Of a stretch of DNA of 64,000 bases, positions 9,023 to 18,286 are shown one piece after another (positions within the stretch are counted from its first letter, which is position 1; each line of letters opens with the position of its first letter). The DNA comes from Caulobacter sp. SLTY (GTDB lineage Bacteria > Pseudomonadota > Alphaproteobacteria > Caulobacterales > Caulobacteraceae), in contig NZ_JAAALA010000019.1 of the NCBI RefSeq assembly GCF_009905535.1, positions 24,095-88,094 of the forward strand, read 5' to 3'. The notes beneath the pieces were generated by a model. It searched no databases and was not told the origin of the DNA. It saw nothing but the letters and a program-made list of their open reading frames with translations. The translations under genes were made by a program, and so were the position numbers.

Positions 9023-9691
9023 ATGGCCATTTATCGTGAGACCGCTCGCGGCTTGTTTGGTGGCCCGGAAACCGCTCCGGTCCCTGCCCGCACTCCCCAG
9101 AAGCCGGTGACCCGCACCGCCGCGCCCGTCCAGCCTGGTCCGGCGATGGCTGCCGCCGCGACCGCCGACGCCTCTTCCTTCGCCGCGAAGCCGATGTTCG
9201 GCGCTCCGGCCGGCGAGCGCCGCACGGCCCGTTCGACCTCGTCGCGCAAGCCGCTGATGATCGGCGCCGGTATCGCCGTGGCAGCCCTGGCCGTGGCCGG
9301 CATCGCCTTCGTGACGACCATGGACCGCACCCCAGCCGAGTCGGCGTTGCTGACCACGCCGCCGGCGGCGACGCCCACCCCGGTTCCGGCGCCGACACCC
9401 GCGCCGATCGTCCCGGCCGAACCGATCCCGGCCCCGCCGGTCGCCAGCACCCCGACGCCCGAAGCGGCCCCGCCGCCGGCGCGCCGCACCGCCAGCGCCC
9501 CGGCCCGCCGCACGGCTCCGGTCCGGAGCGCCCCGGCCGCGACCCCGGCTGAGCCCGTTGCCCCGCCGGCGCCGACCCTCGGCGCCCCGGCTACGGTGAC
9601 CCTGACTCCGGCGACCCCGGCGGCCCCGCCGATCGTCACCCCTGAACCGGCTCCGGTCCCGGCCCCCGTGCCCGAGCCCGTGCCGCAGTAA
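9023..9691 (+). CDS. Membrane-anchored Ala/Pro-rich protein of unknown function
   Basis: The start is well supported by GAGGAGG 6 bases upstream. The 222-residue product has a basic/Ala-rich N-terminal segment of about 75 residues, one transmembrane helix ('PLMIGAGIAVAALAVAGIAFV', about residues 76-96) and a long Pro/Ala/Thr-rich tail with PAP/PEP repeats to the C-terminus. The topology suggests a short cytoplasmic part and an extended, probably periplasmic, unstructured arm. No catalytic domain is visible. Low complexity makes any homology call unreliable. It is monocistronic, with its own terminator. Confidence 0.75.
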   Translation: MAIYRETARGLFGGPETAPVPARTPQKPVTRTAAPVQPGPAMAAAATADASSFAAKPMFGAPAGERRTARSTSSRKPLMIGAGIAVAALAVAGIAFVTTMDRTPAESALLTTPPAATPTPVPAPTPAPIVPAEPIPAPPVASTPTPEAAPPPARRTASAPARRTAPVRSAPAATPAEPVAPPAPTLGAPATVTLTPATPAAPPIVTPEPAPVPAPVPEPVPQ

Positions 9692-9712
9692 GCTTAATCT
9701 CCCGAAATGACT

Positions 9713-9745
9713 GGGGCGGCTCCTTCCGGAGCCGCCCCTTTCTTC
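9713..9745 (+). terminator. Intrinsic terminator
   Basis: GGGGCGGCTCC and GGAGCCGCCCC pair perfectly around a TTCC loop, followed by TTTCTTCGTTCT. It ends the gene at 9023 and may also act on the convergent argF transcript. Confidence 0.9.
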
Positions 9746-9748
9746 GTT

Positions 9749-10675
9749 CTAGCCGATGGCGCCGAAACACCAGGCCAGGATGGACTTCTGAGCGTGGATC
9801 CGGTTTTCCGCCTCATCCCAGACCAGGGAGCGGGGTCCATCCAGCACCTCGTCGGTGACTTCCTCGCCCCGGTGGGCGGGCAGGCAGTGCATGAACTTCG
9901 CCCCCGGCGCCGCCTTGTCCATCAGGGCGTCATCGACCTGATAGGCTTCGAAGGCGTCAAGGCGGGCTTCCCCGTCGGTGTCGCCCATCGATACCCAGGT
10001 ATCGGAGACGACGCACTGGGCGCCGGCCACCGCCGCGACCGGATCGTCGGTCATGGTCACCCATTCCGCCCCACGCGCCAGGTCGTGGATGTCGGGATGA
10101 TACTGCGGCGGACAGGCGATCTGCAGCTTGAACCGGAACTTGGCCGCCGCCTGGATGAAGGTCGAGCAGACGTTATTGCCGTCCCCGATCCAGGCGATGG
10201 TCTGGCCCTCAACTCGGCCGAGGTGTTCCTCGAAGGTCAGAAGGTCGGCCATGATCTGGCAGGGGTGGCTCTTGTCGGTCAGGCCGTTGACCACCGGCAC
10301 GCTGCTGTACTGGGCAAAGCGCTGGACGTCCTCGTGGTTGTTGGCGCGGATCATCACCGCGTCCACCATGCGCGACAGCACCCGGGCGGTATCCTCGATC
10401 GTCTCCCCGCGTCCCAGCTGCATATCCGAGGCGGTTGAGATCAGGGTCGAGCCGCCGAGCTGGGTCATGCCCGCGTCGAAGCTGAAGCGGGTGCGGGTCG
10501 AGTGCTTCTCGAAGATCATCGCCAGGCGACGGCCCTTGCCCGGCGCGTCGTGGTCGACCATGCCAGTGGTCCAGCCCTTGCGGCTGGCCTTGCGGGTATG
10601 CGCGTCGTCGAGGATGGTCCGCAGGACCTCCGGCTCAAGCTTCCAGAGATCGATAAAGTGGCGCAACTGGCTCAT
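9749..10675 (-). CDS. argF: Ornithine carbamoyltransferase
   Basis: The enzyme joins carbamoyl phosphate and ornithine to form citrulline in arginine synthesis. The 308-residue protein carries the carbamoyl-phosphate motif STRTR at residues 59-63, '[13 protein letters not shown]' in the middle, and the ornithine-binding '[15 protein letters not shown]' near the end. Its ATG overlaps the argD stop by 4 bases (ATGA), so the two genes are probably translationally coupled. Argininosuccinate genes are not adjacent. Confidence 0.97.
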   Translation of the reverse strand: MSQLRHFIDLWKLEPEVLRTILDDAHTRKASRKGWTTGMVDHDAPGKGRRLAMIFEKHSTRTRFSFDAGMTQLGGSTLISTASDMQLGRGETIEDTARVLSRMVDAVMIRANNHEDVQRFAQYSSVPVVNGLTDKSHPCQIMADLLTFEEHLGRVEGQTIAWIGDGNNVCSTFIQAAAKFRFKLQIACPPQYHPDIHDLARGAEWVTMTDDPVAAVAGAQCVVSDTWVSMGDTDGEARLDAFEAYQVDDALMDKAAPGAKFMHCLPAHRGEEVTDEVLDGPRSLVWDEAENRIHAQKSILAWCFGAIG

Positions 10676-11889
10676 GCCGCCGCCTTCGCCCGGACGGCCT
10701 CGCAGGCCTTTTCCAGCTTCTGGACGGCCTCGCGCGCCTCTTCCTGGGTGATCAGCAGCGAGGGCAGCAGCCGCACCAGGTTGTCCCCGCCGCCGGCCAC
10801 CAGCAGGCCCTGGTCGCGCGCGATGCCCATGAACTCGCGGTTGTTGGGGATCAGCTTGAGGCCGATCAGCAGGCCCTTGCCGCGGATCTCGCTGATCACG
10901 TCCGGATAGCGGTCGAGCAGGCCTGACAGCTGCTGGACGAAATAGCCGGCCACCTCGCGCACATGCTCCAGGGTCTCGGGCTTGGCGATCTCATTGAACG
11001 CCGCCAGCCCCACCGCCATGGCCAGCGGGTTGCCGCCGAAAGTGGACCCATGAACGCCCACGGTCATGCCCTTGGCGGCTTCCGCCGAGGCCAGGCAGGC
11101 CCCGACGGGGAAGCCGCCGCCGAGCGCCTTGGCCACGCACATGATGTCCGGCGCGGCGTCCTCGGCCCATTCGTGGGCGAACAGCTTGCCGGTGCGGCCC
11201 ATGCCGCACTGGACCTCGTCGAAGATGACCAGCACGCCATGCTCGCGGGTCAGGGCCCGCAGGCCACGCAGGCAGACTTCCGGCATGGCGCGCGCACCGC
11301 CCTCGCCCTGCACCGGCTCGACGATGATCGCCGCCGTAGTGGGGTCGGCGATGGCCGCCTTGATTGCCTCGTGGTCGCCCCAGGTCAGCTGTTTGTAATT
11401 CTCGAGCCGGGGACCGAAGCCCTCGACGTAGCTGGGGTTACCGGCCGCGTTGATGGCGGCATAGGAGCGGCCGTGGAAGCTTCCATCGAAGCCCCAGATG
11501 ACCACACGCTCGGGGTTGCCGTTGGCCGTGTGGTACTTGCGCGCGGTCTTCAGGGCGCACTCGATGGCCTCGGTGCCGCTGTTGGTGAAGAACACCACGT
11601 CGGCGAAGGTCTCGGCGCACAGTCGCTCGGCCAGCTTTTCCTGGCCGGGGATGCGGAAGATGTTGGAGGTGTGCCAGAGCTTCTCGCCCTGCTCCTTCAG
11701 CGCCGCGACCAGTGTGGGATGGCAGTGGCCCAGACCGTTGGTGGCGATGCCCGCCACGCAGTCGAGGTACTCTCGCCCGTCCTCGTCCCAAAGTCGGACG
11801 CCCTCGCCTCGCGCGACGGCCAGCGGGGCGCGGTTGTAGACGCCCATGATGTGGTCGTTGACGGGCGTGACGGACGTCGGGCTGGACAA
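10672..11889 (-). CDS. argD: Acetylornithine aminotransferase
   Basis: This PLP enzyme of arginine synthesis (N-acetylornithine/glutamate semialdehyde, possibly also succinyldiaminopimelate) is about 405 residues. The class III aminotransferase features visible are '[18 protein letters not shown]', '[17 protein letters not shown]', '[21 protein letters not shown]' and the PLP-lysine region '[15 protein letters not shown]'. The start is TTG 11889, chosen because GGGAGG lies 5 bases upstream and it restores the usual N-terminus '[19 protein letters not shown]'. An upstream ATG would add 30 non-conserved residues. Confidence 0.96.
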   Translation of the reverse strand: MSSPTSVTPVNDHIMGVYNRAPLAVARGEGVRLWDEDGREYLDCVAGIATNGLGHCHPTLVAALKEQGEKLWHTSNIFRIPGQEKLAERLCAETFADVVFFTNSGTEAIECALKTARKYHTANGNPERVVIWGFDGSFHGRSYAAINAAGNPSYVEGFGPRLENYKQLTWGDHEAIKAAIADPTTAAIIVEPVQGEGGARAMPEVCLRGLRALTREHGVLVIFDEVQCGMGRTGKLFAHEWAEDAAPDIMCVAKALGGGFPVGACLASAEAAKGMTVGVHGSTFGGNPLAMAVGLAAFNEIAKPETLEHVREVAGYFVQQLSGLLDRYPDVISEIRGKGLLIGLKLIPNNREFMGIARDQGLLVAGGGDNLVRLLPSLLITQEEAREAVQKLEKACEAVRAKAAA

Positions 11890-11990
11890 GGTTGCCTCCC
11901 AAAAGTGAAGGCCCCGCAGCGGGATTCGCGGCGGGACCGGAAGGCTTTGCGTTGTCGCGGCGGACCGCCGAAATGTCAATGATTTCGGGG

Positions 11991-12857
11991 CTATTCCGCC
12001 GCGTCGACCGCCGTCACCAGCTGAACCGCCAGACGCCCGGCCAACTCGACCGTCTTGGGGTCAACCGCTGACAGGGTGTCCTTGTCGGTGTGGATCTGCG
12101 CCAGCACGCCGGGAACGAACCCCTCGGCGAGGCCGGAGTCCTTGCCAGCGTTCATGAACAGCCACAGCTGGTGAACGTCCTTCTGGCCCATGATGCTGAA
12201 GGAGGTCTCGGGAATGCCCTTGGCCCGGAAGGCCAGATAGTCGCTCGGCGGGTAGACCGGAAAGCTGACGCAGTCGGTCTTCGCCGCCGCGCAGGCCCTG
12301 CGCACGGCGGCCGACAGGGCCGGATCCTTCGGCTCGGAGAAGAAGGGGGTGTTGCCGAAGGCGTTGACGTCGAAGTTGATCACCGCCGCCACACGGCCGG
12401 CGTCCGGCCCGGCGGCATAGGCCTTGGCGCCGATCAGGCCCAGTTCCTCCTGGTCGAAGAAGATGACCCGCAGGCGATGCTTCAGCTTCTGGCCTTTAAG
12501 GACCTTGGCCGCCTGGATGATGCCGACCACCGAGGCGGCGTTGTCCACCACCCCTTCGACCATCTTGCCGTCCTTGAGGAACACCGCATCGTAGTGGGCG
12601 GTCAGGAGGATGTCCTTGTCGCCTGAGCCGATGGTGACCACGACGTTGTAGCCTTTCGCCGGCTTGCCCTTGGCCCCGCCGTCGAAGGTCTGGATCTCGT
12701 AGGACAGGCCCTCGCGCTTGAGCAGAGCTTCGAGCGCCTTGAGCCGCCCGGGTTGGTCTGGCTGGATGAAGGTCGCCACATCCTCGATCGTGCCGGCGCT
12801 GGCCGGACCCGCGACCAGGGCGATGACCCCGGCCAGAACAGCTGCCAATCGACGCAT
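11991..12857 (-). CDS. Exported M28-family zinc aminopeptidase
   Basis: The 288-residue product has a signal peptide (MRRLAAVLAGVIALVAGPASA). The di-zinc ligands of M28 are in order: His in 'LLTAHYDAVF', Asp in 'GVVDNAAS', the Glu pair in 'FFDQEELGLIG', Asp in 'INFDVNAFGN' and His in 'GQKDVHQLW'. These residues predict an active periplasmic or secreted aminopeptidase that trims peptides. It follows the ABC-2 permease gene by 45 bases on the same strand but shows no obvious functional link to it. Confidence 0.9.
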   Translation of the reverse strand: MRRLAAVLAGVIALVAGPASAGTIEDVATFIQPDQPGRLKALEALLKREGLSYEIQTFDGGAKGKPAKGYNVVVTIGSGDKDILLTAHYDAVFLKDGKMVEGVVDNAASVVGIIQAAKVLKGQKLKHRLRVIFFDQEELGLIGAKAYAAGPDAGRVAAVINFDVNAFGNTPFFSEPKDPALSAAVRRACAAAKTDCVSFPVYPPSDYLAFRAKGIPETSFSIMGQKDVHQLWLFMNAGKDSGLAEGFVPGVLAQIHTDKDTLSAVDPKTVELAGRLAVQLVTAVDAAE

Positions 12858-12902
12858 GAAGGCCTCCCCCGTTTCGAGGAGGACAGGCTTACGCGGCGCG
12901 GA

Positions 12903-13724
12903 TCAGGTCTTCAACCGCCAGCCGGCCCGGAACAGCAGCCAGCAGGTCACCGCCAGCACCACGACCAGCCCCGCGGTCATGAGCACCCCGGCCAGCAGGC
13001 TGCCGTCGGCGTGACCGATGAAGCCGTAGCGGAAGCCATCGATCAGATAGAAGAAGGGGTTGAAATGGCTGGCCGTGCGGAACGGCTCTGGCAGCTTGTC
13101 GACCAGGTAGAAGGTGCCGGACAGGAAGGTCATCGGCATGATCAGGAAGTTGGTGATCGCCGCCAGGTGGTCGAACTTCTCCGACCACAGCCCGGTCAGG
13201 ATGCCAACGAAGCCCAGGATCAGCGAGGCGCCGACCCCGTAGAAGACGATCGCCCAGGGCTGGGCGAAGGTCATGTGGGTGTTGGGCAGGAACGCCACCA
13301 CCAAGGCGGTCACGAACCCGACCACCACACCCCGCGTCGCGGCGCCCAGGCTGAACGCCGCCACCTGTTCCAGCGGCGACAGCGGCGGGGTCATGAAGTC
13401 CGGCGTCAGCCCCATCATCTTGGCCTGCAACAGGCTGGAGCTGCTGTTGGCGAAGGCGTTGTTGAGGATGGTCATCATGATCAGGCCCGGCGCGACGAAG
13501 GTTGCGAAGGCCACCCCGTGGATCGGTGGGGCGGCGCCGCGCACGGCGACCACGAACACCATCATGTAGAGCAGGCTGGTCACCACCGGGGCCGCCACCG
13601 TCTGCATCCCCACCTTCCAGAACCGCCGCACCTCCTTGAGGTACAGGGTGTAGAAGCCCGTCCAGTTGAAGCCTGCGTAGTCGCGCGGCGCCGGCGGCGT
13701 GGGAGCGGTGACGGTGTCCTTCAT
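12903..13724 (-). CDS. ABC-2 type transporter permease, no ATPase gene nearby
   Basis: The 273-residue membrane protein has the ABC-2 permease pattern: a soluble N-terminus with an amphipathic 'FYTLYLKEVRRFWKVG' connector, then six hydrophobic helices, including 'VVTSLLYMMVFVVA', 'FLSGTFYLVDKLPEPFR' and the 'NPFFYLIDGFRYGFIG' signature. ATG 13724 with AGGGG is preferred over a start 66 bases upstream. The family exports drugs, polysaccharides or lipids together with a separate ATPase. No ATPase gene is present in the neighbourhood, so the partner must be encoded elsewhere. Confidence 0.9.
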   Translation of the reverse strand: MKDTVTAPTPPAPRDYAGFNWTGFYTLYLKEVRRFWKVGMQTVAAPVVTSLLYMMVFVVAVRGAAPPIHGVAFATFVAPGLIMMTILNNAFANSSSSLLQAKMMGLTPDFMTPPLSPLEQVAAFSLGAATRGVVVGFVTALVVAFLPNTHMTFAQPWAIVFYGVGASLILGFVGILTGLWSEKFDHLAAITNFLIMPMTFLSGTFYLVDKLPEPFRTASHFNPFFYLIDGFRYGFIGHADGSLLAGVLMTAGLVVVLAVTCWLLFRAGWRLKT

Positions 13725-13791
13725 GGCCCCTAGGTGCGCGCGCCGGGGCCGTTCCGCAAGACACCGGGCGCATGACCGTTCCGCGAACACC

Positions 13792-13857
13792 GATTCAATA
13801 TCTTGATCCTGTGGATGGAATCACCGCCACCCATTGTATGCCTTAACAAAAGGTTTA
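13792..13857 (+). promoter_or_regulatory. gcrA promoter region: two GANTC sites, CtrA-like box, DnaA-like box
   Basis: GATTC lies at 13792-13796 and GAATC at 13818-13822, which are CcrM methylation sites. TGTGGATGG at 13810-13818 matches 7 of 9 bases of a DnaA box in reverse orientation. TTAA-N7-TTTA at 13843-13857 differs from the CtrA consensus TTAA-N7-TTAA by one base. In Caulobacter, gcrA is activated by DnaA and repressed by CtrA, and this arrangement fits that logic. The binding itself is inferred. Confidence 0.65.
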
Positions 13858-13959
13858 CGATATCTGGTAGTGGGCCGGTCGAAACCGCCACACCAACACA
13901 AGATATGGGGTTGATCCGTGTGGGGCGGATTCGCCCCGCCTCAGACCAAGGGGTTGCTT

Positions 13960-14478
13960 ATGGGCTGGACCGACGAACGCGTGGATGTTCTCAAGAAGCT
14001 GTGGCTGGACGGGCTGTCAGCCAGTCAGATCGCCAAACAGCTGGGCGGGGTGACCCGAAACGCCGTGATCGGCAAGGTCCACCGCCTGGGCCTCTCCGGC
14101 CGCGCCGCGCCGAGCCAGCCCGCTCGCCCGGTGTTCAAGGCCCCGCGCCCGACCCGCCCGGTTCCGGCCGCGCCGTCGATCCCGCGCCGCCTGGCCGAGC
14201 CGGTCGCCGCCGCGCCCTCCGCCGCCCCGACGCCTCCGCCCGTCCCCGCGCTGCGGGTCGAGGAGCCCGGCACGGCCACCGTGCTGACCCTGGGCGCCCA
14301 CATGTGCAAGTGGCCGATCGGCGATCCCTCCAGCGACGAATTCACCTTCTGCGGCCGCCGGGCGAGCGAGAGCCCCTACTGCGTCGAGCACGCCCGGGTG
14401 GCCTACCAGCCGGCCCAGACCGGCAAGAAGAAGGCCGGGCCGAACGAACTGGCCCGCTCGCTGCGGCGCTACATCTAA
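13960..14478 (+). CDS. gcrA: Cell-cycle regulator GcrA
   Basis: GcrA is a sigma-70 cofactor that recognises CcrM-methylated GANTC promoters and drives S-phase genes in Caulobacter. The N-terminal 45 residues form its HTH, '[28 protein letters not shown]' followed by '[17 protein letters not shown]'. A Pro/Ala-rich linker of about 60 residues follows, then the conserved C-terminal sigma-70-interacting domain with '[19 protein letters not shown]' and '[10 protein letters not shown]'. The length of 172 residues matches the family. ATG 13960 follows AAGGGG. The gene is a strong taxonomic marker for this group of Alphaproteobacteria. Confidence 0.97.
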   Translation: MGWTDERVDVLKKLWLDGLSASQIAKQLGGVTRNAVIGKVHRLGLSGRAAPSQPARPVFKAPRPTRPVPAAPSIPRRLAEPVAAAPSAAPTPPPVPALRVEEPGTATVLTLGAHMCKWPIGDPSSDEFTFCGRRASESPYCVEHARVAYQPAQTGKKKAGPNELARSLRRYI

Positions 14479-14506
14479 GCTTCCGTTCCGATCTCGGGGG
14501 AGCAAG

Positions 14507-14537
14507 GGGCGGGGGCCACGGGTCCCCGCCCTTTTTC
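14507..14537 (+). terminator. Intrinsic terminator after gcrA
   Basis: GGGCGGGG and CCCCGCCC form an 8-bp stem with a 9-base loop, followed by TTTTT. Confidence 0.85.
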
Positions 14538-14548
14538 GTTCAGCGGAG

Positions 14549-14914
14549 TCAACGCGCTCCGGAGAACTCGCCCTTGCGGCCGGCGGCGTCGACGCCGCCC
14601 GACATCGTCGCGCCCCTTACCGTTCCCGAGTAGGTCACGTCGAACTTCTGACCCATGAAGTCCGACCCATAGGTCCAGACCACACGGTCGCCGGTGATCT
14701 TGCCGGACTTGATCGGGTGAGGCTTGTTGGTCCCGCCGTCGAAACAGGTCCCGCCCAGGCTGTCGCCGGACCGGGTGAAGCGGCAGGTGAGGGTGAAGCC
14801 GAAACTCTGCACCTTGCCTTTCAGCTTCCATGTTCCGGCCACGGGATCACCTTGGGCTTGGGCGGCGGAGCCCAGCATCAGCAGGGCGGCGAGGGAGAGG
14901 GCTGCGGCTTTCAT
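14549..14914 (-). CDS. Small exported protein of unknown function
   Basis: The 121-residue product starts with a clear signal peptide ([20 protein letters not shown]). The mature part of about 100 residues is beta-rich, with two Cys in 'FTLTCRFTR' and 'LGGTCFDGG' that could form a disulfide, and a '[27 protein letters not shown]' pattern like that of small lipocalin-like barrels. I do not recognise a named family. It is convergent with gcrA and divergent from xseA. Confidence 0.75.
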   Translation of the reverse strand: MKAAALSLAALLMLGSAAQAQGDPVAGTWKLKGKVQSFGFTLTCRFTRSGDSLGGTCFDGGTNKPHPIKSGKITGDRVVWTYGSDFMGQKFDVTYSGTVRGATMSGGVDAAGRKGEFSGAR

Positions 14915-14980
14915 GCTGATAGACCTAGATCGACCGGCAACGGTTTCCAGCGACTCGGTCGGCGCGCTAGGCTCCCAGGC

Positions 14981-16549
14981 GTGACCGACGCCCCCACCAC
15001 CAACGCACAGGCCTATTCCGTCTCGGAACTGGCTTTCGCCCTCAAGCGCACCCTAGAGGACGCCTACGGCTTCGTCCGCCTGCGCGGGGAGCTCTCCAAG
15101 GTCACCCACCATTCCAGCGGCCACGTCTATCTGACCCTCAAGGACGATAAAGCCGCCCTCGACGGCGTTGTCTGGAAGGGCAGCGTCAAGAACCTCTCCA
15201 TCCGGCCCGAGCAGGGGATGGAGGTGATTGTTACCGGCCGGATCACGACCTTTCCGGCCGGCAGCCGATACCAGATCGTCATCGAGACCATGGAAGCCGC
15301 CGGCATCGGCGCCCTGCTGGCCCAACTCGAACGGCTGAAGGCCAAGCTCGCCGACGAGGGCCTGTTCCGGCCCGAACGCAAGCGACCGATCCCCGCCATG
15401 CCGGCCGTGGTCGGGGTGATCACCAGCCCAACCGGGGCGGTGATCCGCGACATCCTGCACCGCATCCGCGACCGCTGGCCCTGCCGGGTCGTGGTCTGGC
15501 CGGTGGTTGTGCAGGGTGATGCGGCAGCGGGTCAGGTGGCGGCCGCGATCAAGGCTTTCAACGCCCTGGAGGCCGGCGGGGCCATTCCGCGGCCTGACGT
15601 TTTGATCGTCGCCCGGGGCGGCGGTTCGGTGGAGGACCTCTGGCCGTTCAACGACGAGACCCTGGCCCGCACGGTGGCGGCCGGGACCATCCCCCTGATC
15701 AGCGCCGTCGGGCACGAGACCGACACGACCCTGATCGACTTCGTCTCCGATCGCCGGGCGCCGACCCCGACCGCCGCGGCCGAGATGGCCACCCCGGTGC
15801 TGGCCGAACTGCGCGCGGCGCTGGCCGGGCTGGACCAGCGGCTGGTCCGGTGCAGCGGCCGGCTGATCGAGGACCGTCGCACCCGGCTGGCCGCGTCGGC
15901 CCGGGGCCTCCCCCGCCCCGCCGACCTGACCGCCGCCGCCGGCCAGCGGCTCGACTATGCCGCCAGTCATCTCGCCGCCGGCCTGCGGCGCAATCTGGAC
16001 CTCCACGCCCGCCAACTGGCGGAAACCGCCTCGCCCCTGCGCCCGACGCTGCTGCAACGGCGCGCCGATCTGGGTCGCCAGTCGCTCGAGACCCTCGGCC
16101 GCCGGCTGGATGCGGCGATGAAGCGGGCGTCGGACACCACCGAGCTGACCCGGCGGCTGGAGGATGCCGCGCGTCGGATGGGAAGCTGCCTGCGCAAGGC
16201 GGTGAGCGACCGGGGCCAGCGGCTGGTGTCGCTGGACGCCGAGCGCCGGCTGAAGAACAGCATGGGCAAGGCCATCCAGGACAGCGCCCGCCGTCTCGAA
16301 AGCCTGAACAAGCTGCGCCTGTCGCTCGATCCCAAGCGGCCCCTGCGCATGGGGTTCGCCCTGGTCACCCGCCCGGACGGCTCGATCGTGCGGCATGGGG
16401 TGGGCCTTGAGGCCGGAGAAACCGTCGGCCTGATGTTCGAGGACGTCACCCGCCAGGCGGTGATCGACGGCGAGACTGGACGGGCGGCGCCCAAGCCGGT
16501 GGCGAAGAAGGCCGCAACCCCGTCCTCGCAACAGGGTGATCTGTTCTGA
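14981..16549 (+). CDS. xseA: Exodeoxyribonuclease VII large subunit
   Basis: This is the catalytic subunit of ExoVII, which degrades single-stranded DNA. An N-terminal OB-fold ('[29 protein letters not shown]', '[21 protein letters not shown]') precedes the nuclease domain with '[19 protein letters not shown]', '[22 protein letters not shown]' and '[29 protein letters not shown]'. A long charged helical region and a C-terminal barrel ('[16 protein letters not shown]') follow. GTG 14981 gives the usual 522-residue product, and the longer in-frame extension overlaps the divergent gene. The small subunit xseB is not in the window. Confidence 0.95.
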   Translation: MTDAPTTNAQAYSVSELAFALKRTLEDAYGFVRLRGELSKVTHHSSGHVYLTLKDDKAALDGVVWKGSVKNLSIRPEQGMEVIVTGRITTFPAGSRYQIVIETMEAAGIGALLAQLERLKAKLADEGLFRPERKRPIPAMPAVVGVITSPTGAVIRDILHRIRDRWPCRVVVWPVVVQGDAAAGQVAAAIKAFNALEAGGAIPRPDVLIVARGGGSVEDLWPFNDETLARTVAAGTIPLISAVGHETDTTLIDFVSDRRAPTPTAAAEMATPVLAELRAALAGLDQRLVRCSGRLIEDRRTRLAASARGLPRPADLTAAAGQRLDYAASHLAAGLRRNLDLHARQLAETASPLRPTLLQRRADLGRQSLETLGRRLDAAMKRASDTTELTRRLEDAARRMGSCLRKAVSDRGQRLVSLDAERRLKNSMGKAIQDSARRLESLNKLRLSLDPKRPLRMGFALVTRPDGSIVRHGVGLEAGETVGLMFEDVTRQAVIDGETGRAAPKPVAKKAATPSSQQGDLF

Positions 16550-16596
16550 GGGGTGTGAGGTTGGCCCCCGCCCCGCCAGGCGCTACATTGCCTGCC

Positions 16597-16812
16597 ATGA
16601 ACGCCTTCGACCGCGACATGGGCCGTGAGCTCGCGCACCTTCACTACGGCGACGGGGAATTCGCCGTCCTCAAGCATGGCCAGCATGTGATCTGCGCGGT
16701 CAGCGGGGTGAAGATTCCGCTGGAAGCGCTGCGCTACTGGAGCCCGGAGCATCAGGAAGCCTATGCCGGGCCGGCCGAGGCGCTGAAGCGGTGGAAGGAC
16801 CTGAACCCCTGA
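16597..16812 (+). CDS. DUF2093 domain protein
   Basis: This 71-residue protein has the DUF2093 core 'LHYGDGEFAVLKHGQHVICAVSGVKIPLEALRYWSPEHQEAY', a small family often found downstream of xseA in Alphaproteobacteria. ATG 16597 gives the standard N-terminus 'MNAFDRDMGRELA'. Its 3' end overlaps the start of the M23 gene by 22 bases, which suggests one operon with xseA and the M23 gene. The function of the family is unknown. The 'HLHYGDGEF' context suggests a small beta fold. Confidence 0.85.
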   Translation: MNAFDRDMGRELAHLHYGDGEFAVLKHGQHVICAVSGVKIPLEALRYWSPEHQEAYAGPAEALKRWKDLNP

Positions 16813-17648
16813 ACCGGCGGGGTGTCCTGCTGGGCGTCGCGACCGCGGGTCTCGCGGGGCCGACGCTCGCCGCGCCGCCATCCTTGCGGCTGAGTGGGGT
16901 TCAGCGGCAGGGCGGGTTCGTATTCGGGCGCACCGCGCCGCGTGCCGACATCTGGCTCGACGACGAGGCCATCGGCCGAGCTTCGGGTAGCGGGCTGTTC
17001 GTGATCGGCTTCGACCGGGATGCGCCGCCCAGTCAGACCCTGCGGGTCTCCACGGCCGGCGGGGCGGCGAGTCATCTGCTCAACGTCATCCCCGGCGAGT
17101 TCGACGTGCAGCGTATCGACGGCCTGCCCCAGAGCCAGGTCAGCCCGGACGATCCGGCCCTGCTGGCCAGGATCCGCCAGCAGAACGAGCTGAAGGTCGC
17201 CGCTCTGGCCAGCCGGGTCGACACCGAGGACTTCCGGGGCGGCTTCGCTACGCCGTTGCCCGAGGGCAGCTGGCGGCGGACGGGCCGGTTCGGCGGCCAG
17301 CGGATCCTTAACGGCGAGCCCAAGCGGCCCCATTACGGCACCGACCTGGCCGCGCCGAAGGGCACGGCCATCCTTGCCCCGGCCGGCGGGGTGGTCAGCA
17401 TGGCGGCCAGCGGGATGCATTTCGAAGGCGGGCTGACCATGATCGACCACGGCCAGGGCCTGGTCAGCATCTACCTGCACCAGTCGCGCTTGCTGGTCGC
17501 GACCGGAGACCGGGTCGAGCGGGGCCAGAAGATCGGCGAGGTGGGGGCCACCGGCCGCGCGACCGGTCCGCACCTTTGCTGGCGTATGACCTGGCGGGCC
17601 CGGCATCTGGACCCCATGCTGATGGTCGGAGTGACGGCGCCAGCCTGA
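16791..17648 (+). CDS. LytM-like M23 peptidase, exported, with an altered HxH motif
   Basis: The product is about 285 residues. The N-terminus 'LNRRGVLLGVATAGLAGPTLAAPP' is a signal with twin Arg (Tat-like). The start is taken as GTG 16791, although CTG 16809 is possible. The C-terminal M23 domain shows the first zinc motif HYGTD (HxxxD), the core 'APKGTAILAPAGGVV', 'DHGQGLVSIYLHQSRLLV' and then 'GPHLCWRMTW' where HLHW or HLHF is usual. The last zinc ligand is therefore Cys rather than His. It could be an active amidase/endopeptidase with a Cys ligand or a regulatory LytM factor. It probably acts on periplasmic peptidoglycan. Confidence 0.87.
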   Translation: MEGPEPLNRRGVLLGVATAGLAGPTLAAPPSLRLSGVQRQGGFVFGRTAPRADIWLDDEAIGRASGSGLFVIGFDRDAPPSQTLRVSTAGGAASHLLNVIPGEFDVQRIDGLPQSQVSPDDPALLARIRQQNELKVAALASRVDTEDFRGGFATPLPEGSWRRTGRFGGQRILNGEPKRPHYGTDLAAPKGTAILAPAGGVVSMAASGMHFEGGLTMIDHGQGLVSIYLHQSRLLVATGDRVERGQKIGEVGATGRATGPHLCWRMTWRARHLDPMLMVGVTAPA

Positions 17649-17803
17649 CACCAGTGGCGTTCTAAAACGACGATTTCCGCAGCGTCATGCTAAACGTTCC
17701 GGTAACGAATCCAGCCTTAATTAAGCGACAAAGGGTCGCGGCACACGCATTACGTGCAAAAATGACGATCCGTCATATTCATCGGGTTCCTGGGGGTCGT
17801 CGT

Positions 17804-18286
17804 ATGGCATTTGGGCTGGAGTCGCTTCGCGTTCTCCTGGTGGATGACAATCCACATATGCGCTCCATCGTCGGGACGATCCTGAAGGGCGTGGGCGTCA
17901 GCCAGCTTCGTGAGGCCCAGGATGGGGCCGACGGTCTGCAGGCCCTGCGCAGCTGGCCGGCCGACGTTGCCATCATCGATTTCCAGATGGAGCCGCTGGA
18001 CGGGGCGCAGTTCACCCGCCTGGTCCGTAACTCGCCCGACAGCGCCAACCCCTTCCTGCCAATCATCATGATGACCGGGTTCGCCGACCGCAGCCGCGTG
18101 TTCGAAGCGCGCGACGCCGGGGTGACCGAGATGATCGCCAAGCCGCTGACCGCGCGGGCGATCATGGCCCGCCTCGAGGCGGTGATCATGCGGCCCCGAG
18201 ATTTCGTGAGAACCGCCGACTACTTCGGTCCGATCCGGCGGGGGATCGACGATGTGATCGAGCAGAAGCGGGCACTGGTGATTTAG
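17804..18286 (+). CDS. Single-domain response regulator
   Basis: This is a CheY-like receiver of about 160 residues. The acidic pocket is in 'VLLVDDNPHMR', the phospho-acceptor Asp in 'AIIDFQMEPLDG', the Thr in 'IIMMTGFAD' and the Lys in 'MIAKPLT'. After the receiver comes a basic tail, 'RPRDFVRTADYFGPIRRG', a motif I associate with alphaproteobacterial stand-alone receivers. There is no output domain. ATG 17804 follows GGGGG. A 15-base palindrome (ATGACGATCCGTCAT, 17762-17776) lies in the leader. No kinase gene is adjacent, so the cognate partner is unknown. Confidence 0.88.
   Translation: MAFGLESLRVLLVDDNPHMRSIVGTILKGVGVSQLREAQDGADGLQALRSWPADVAIIDFQMEPLDGAQFTRLVRNSPDSANPFLPIIMMTGFADRSRVFEARDAGVTEMIAKPLTARAIMARLEAVIMRPRDFVRTADYFGPIRRGIDDVIEQKRALVI

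Noticed and set aside
12753..13733. A plus-strand frame rich in His/Gln/Gly
   Set aside because: It is the complement of the ABC-2 permease gene, whose membrane helices and signature are clear.
17716..17723. CtrA site at TTAATTAA before the response regulator
   Set aside because: The two TTAA blocks adjoin instead of being 7 bases apart, so the CtrA spacing is not met.
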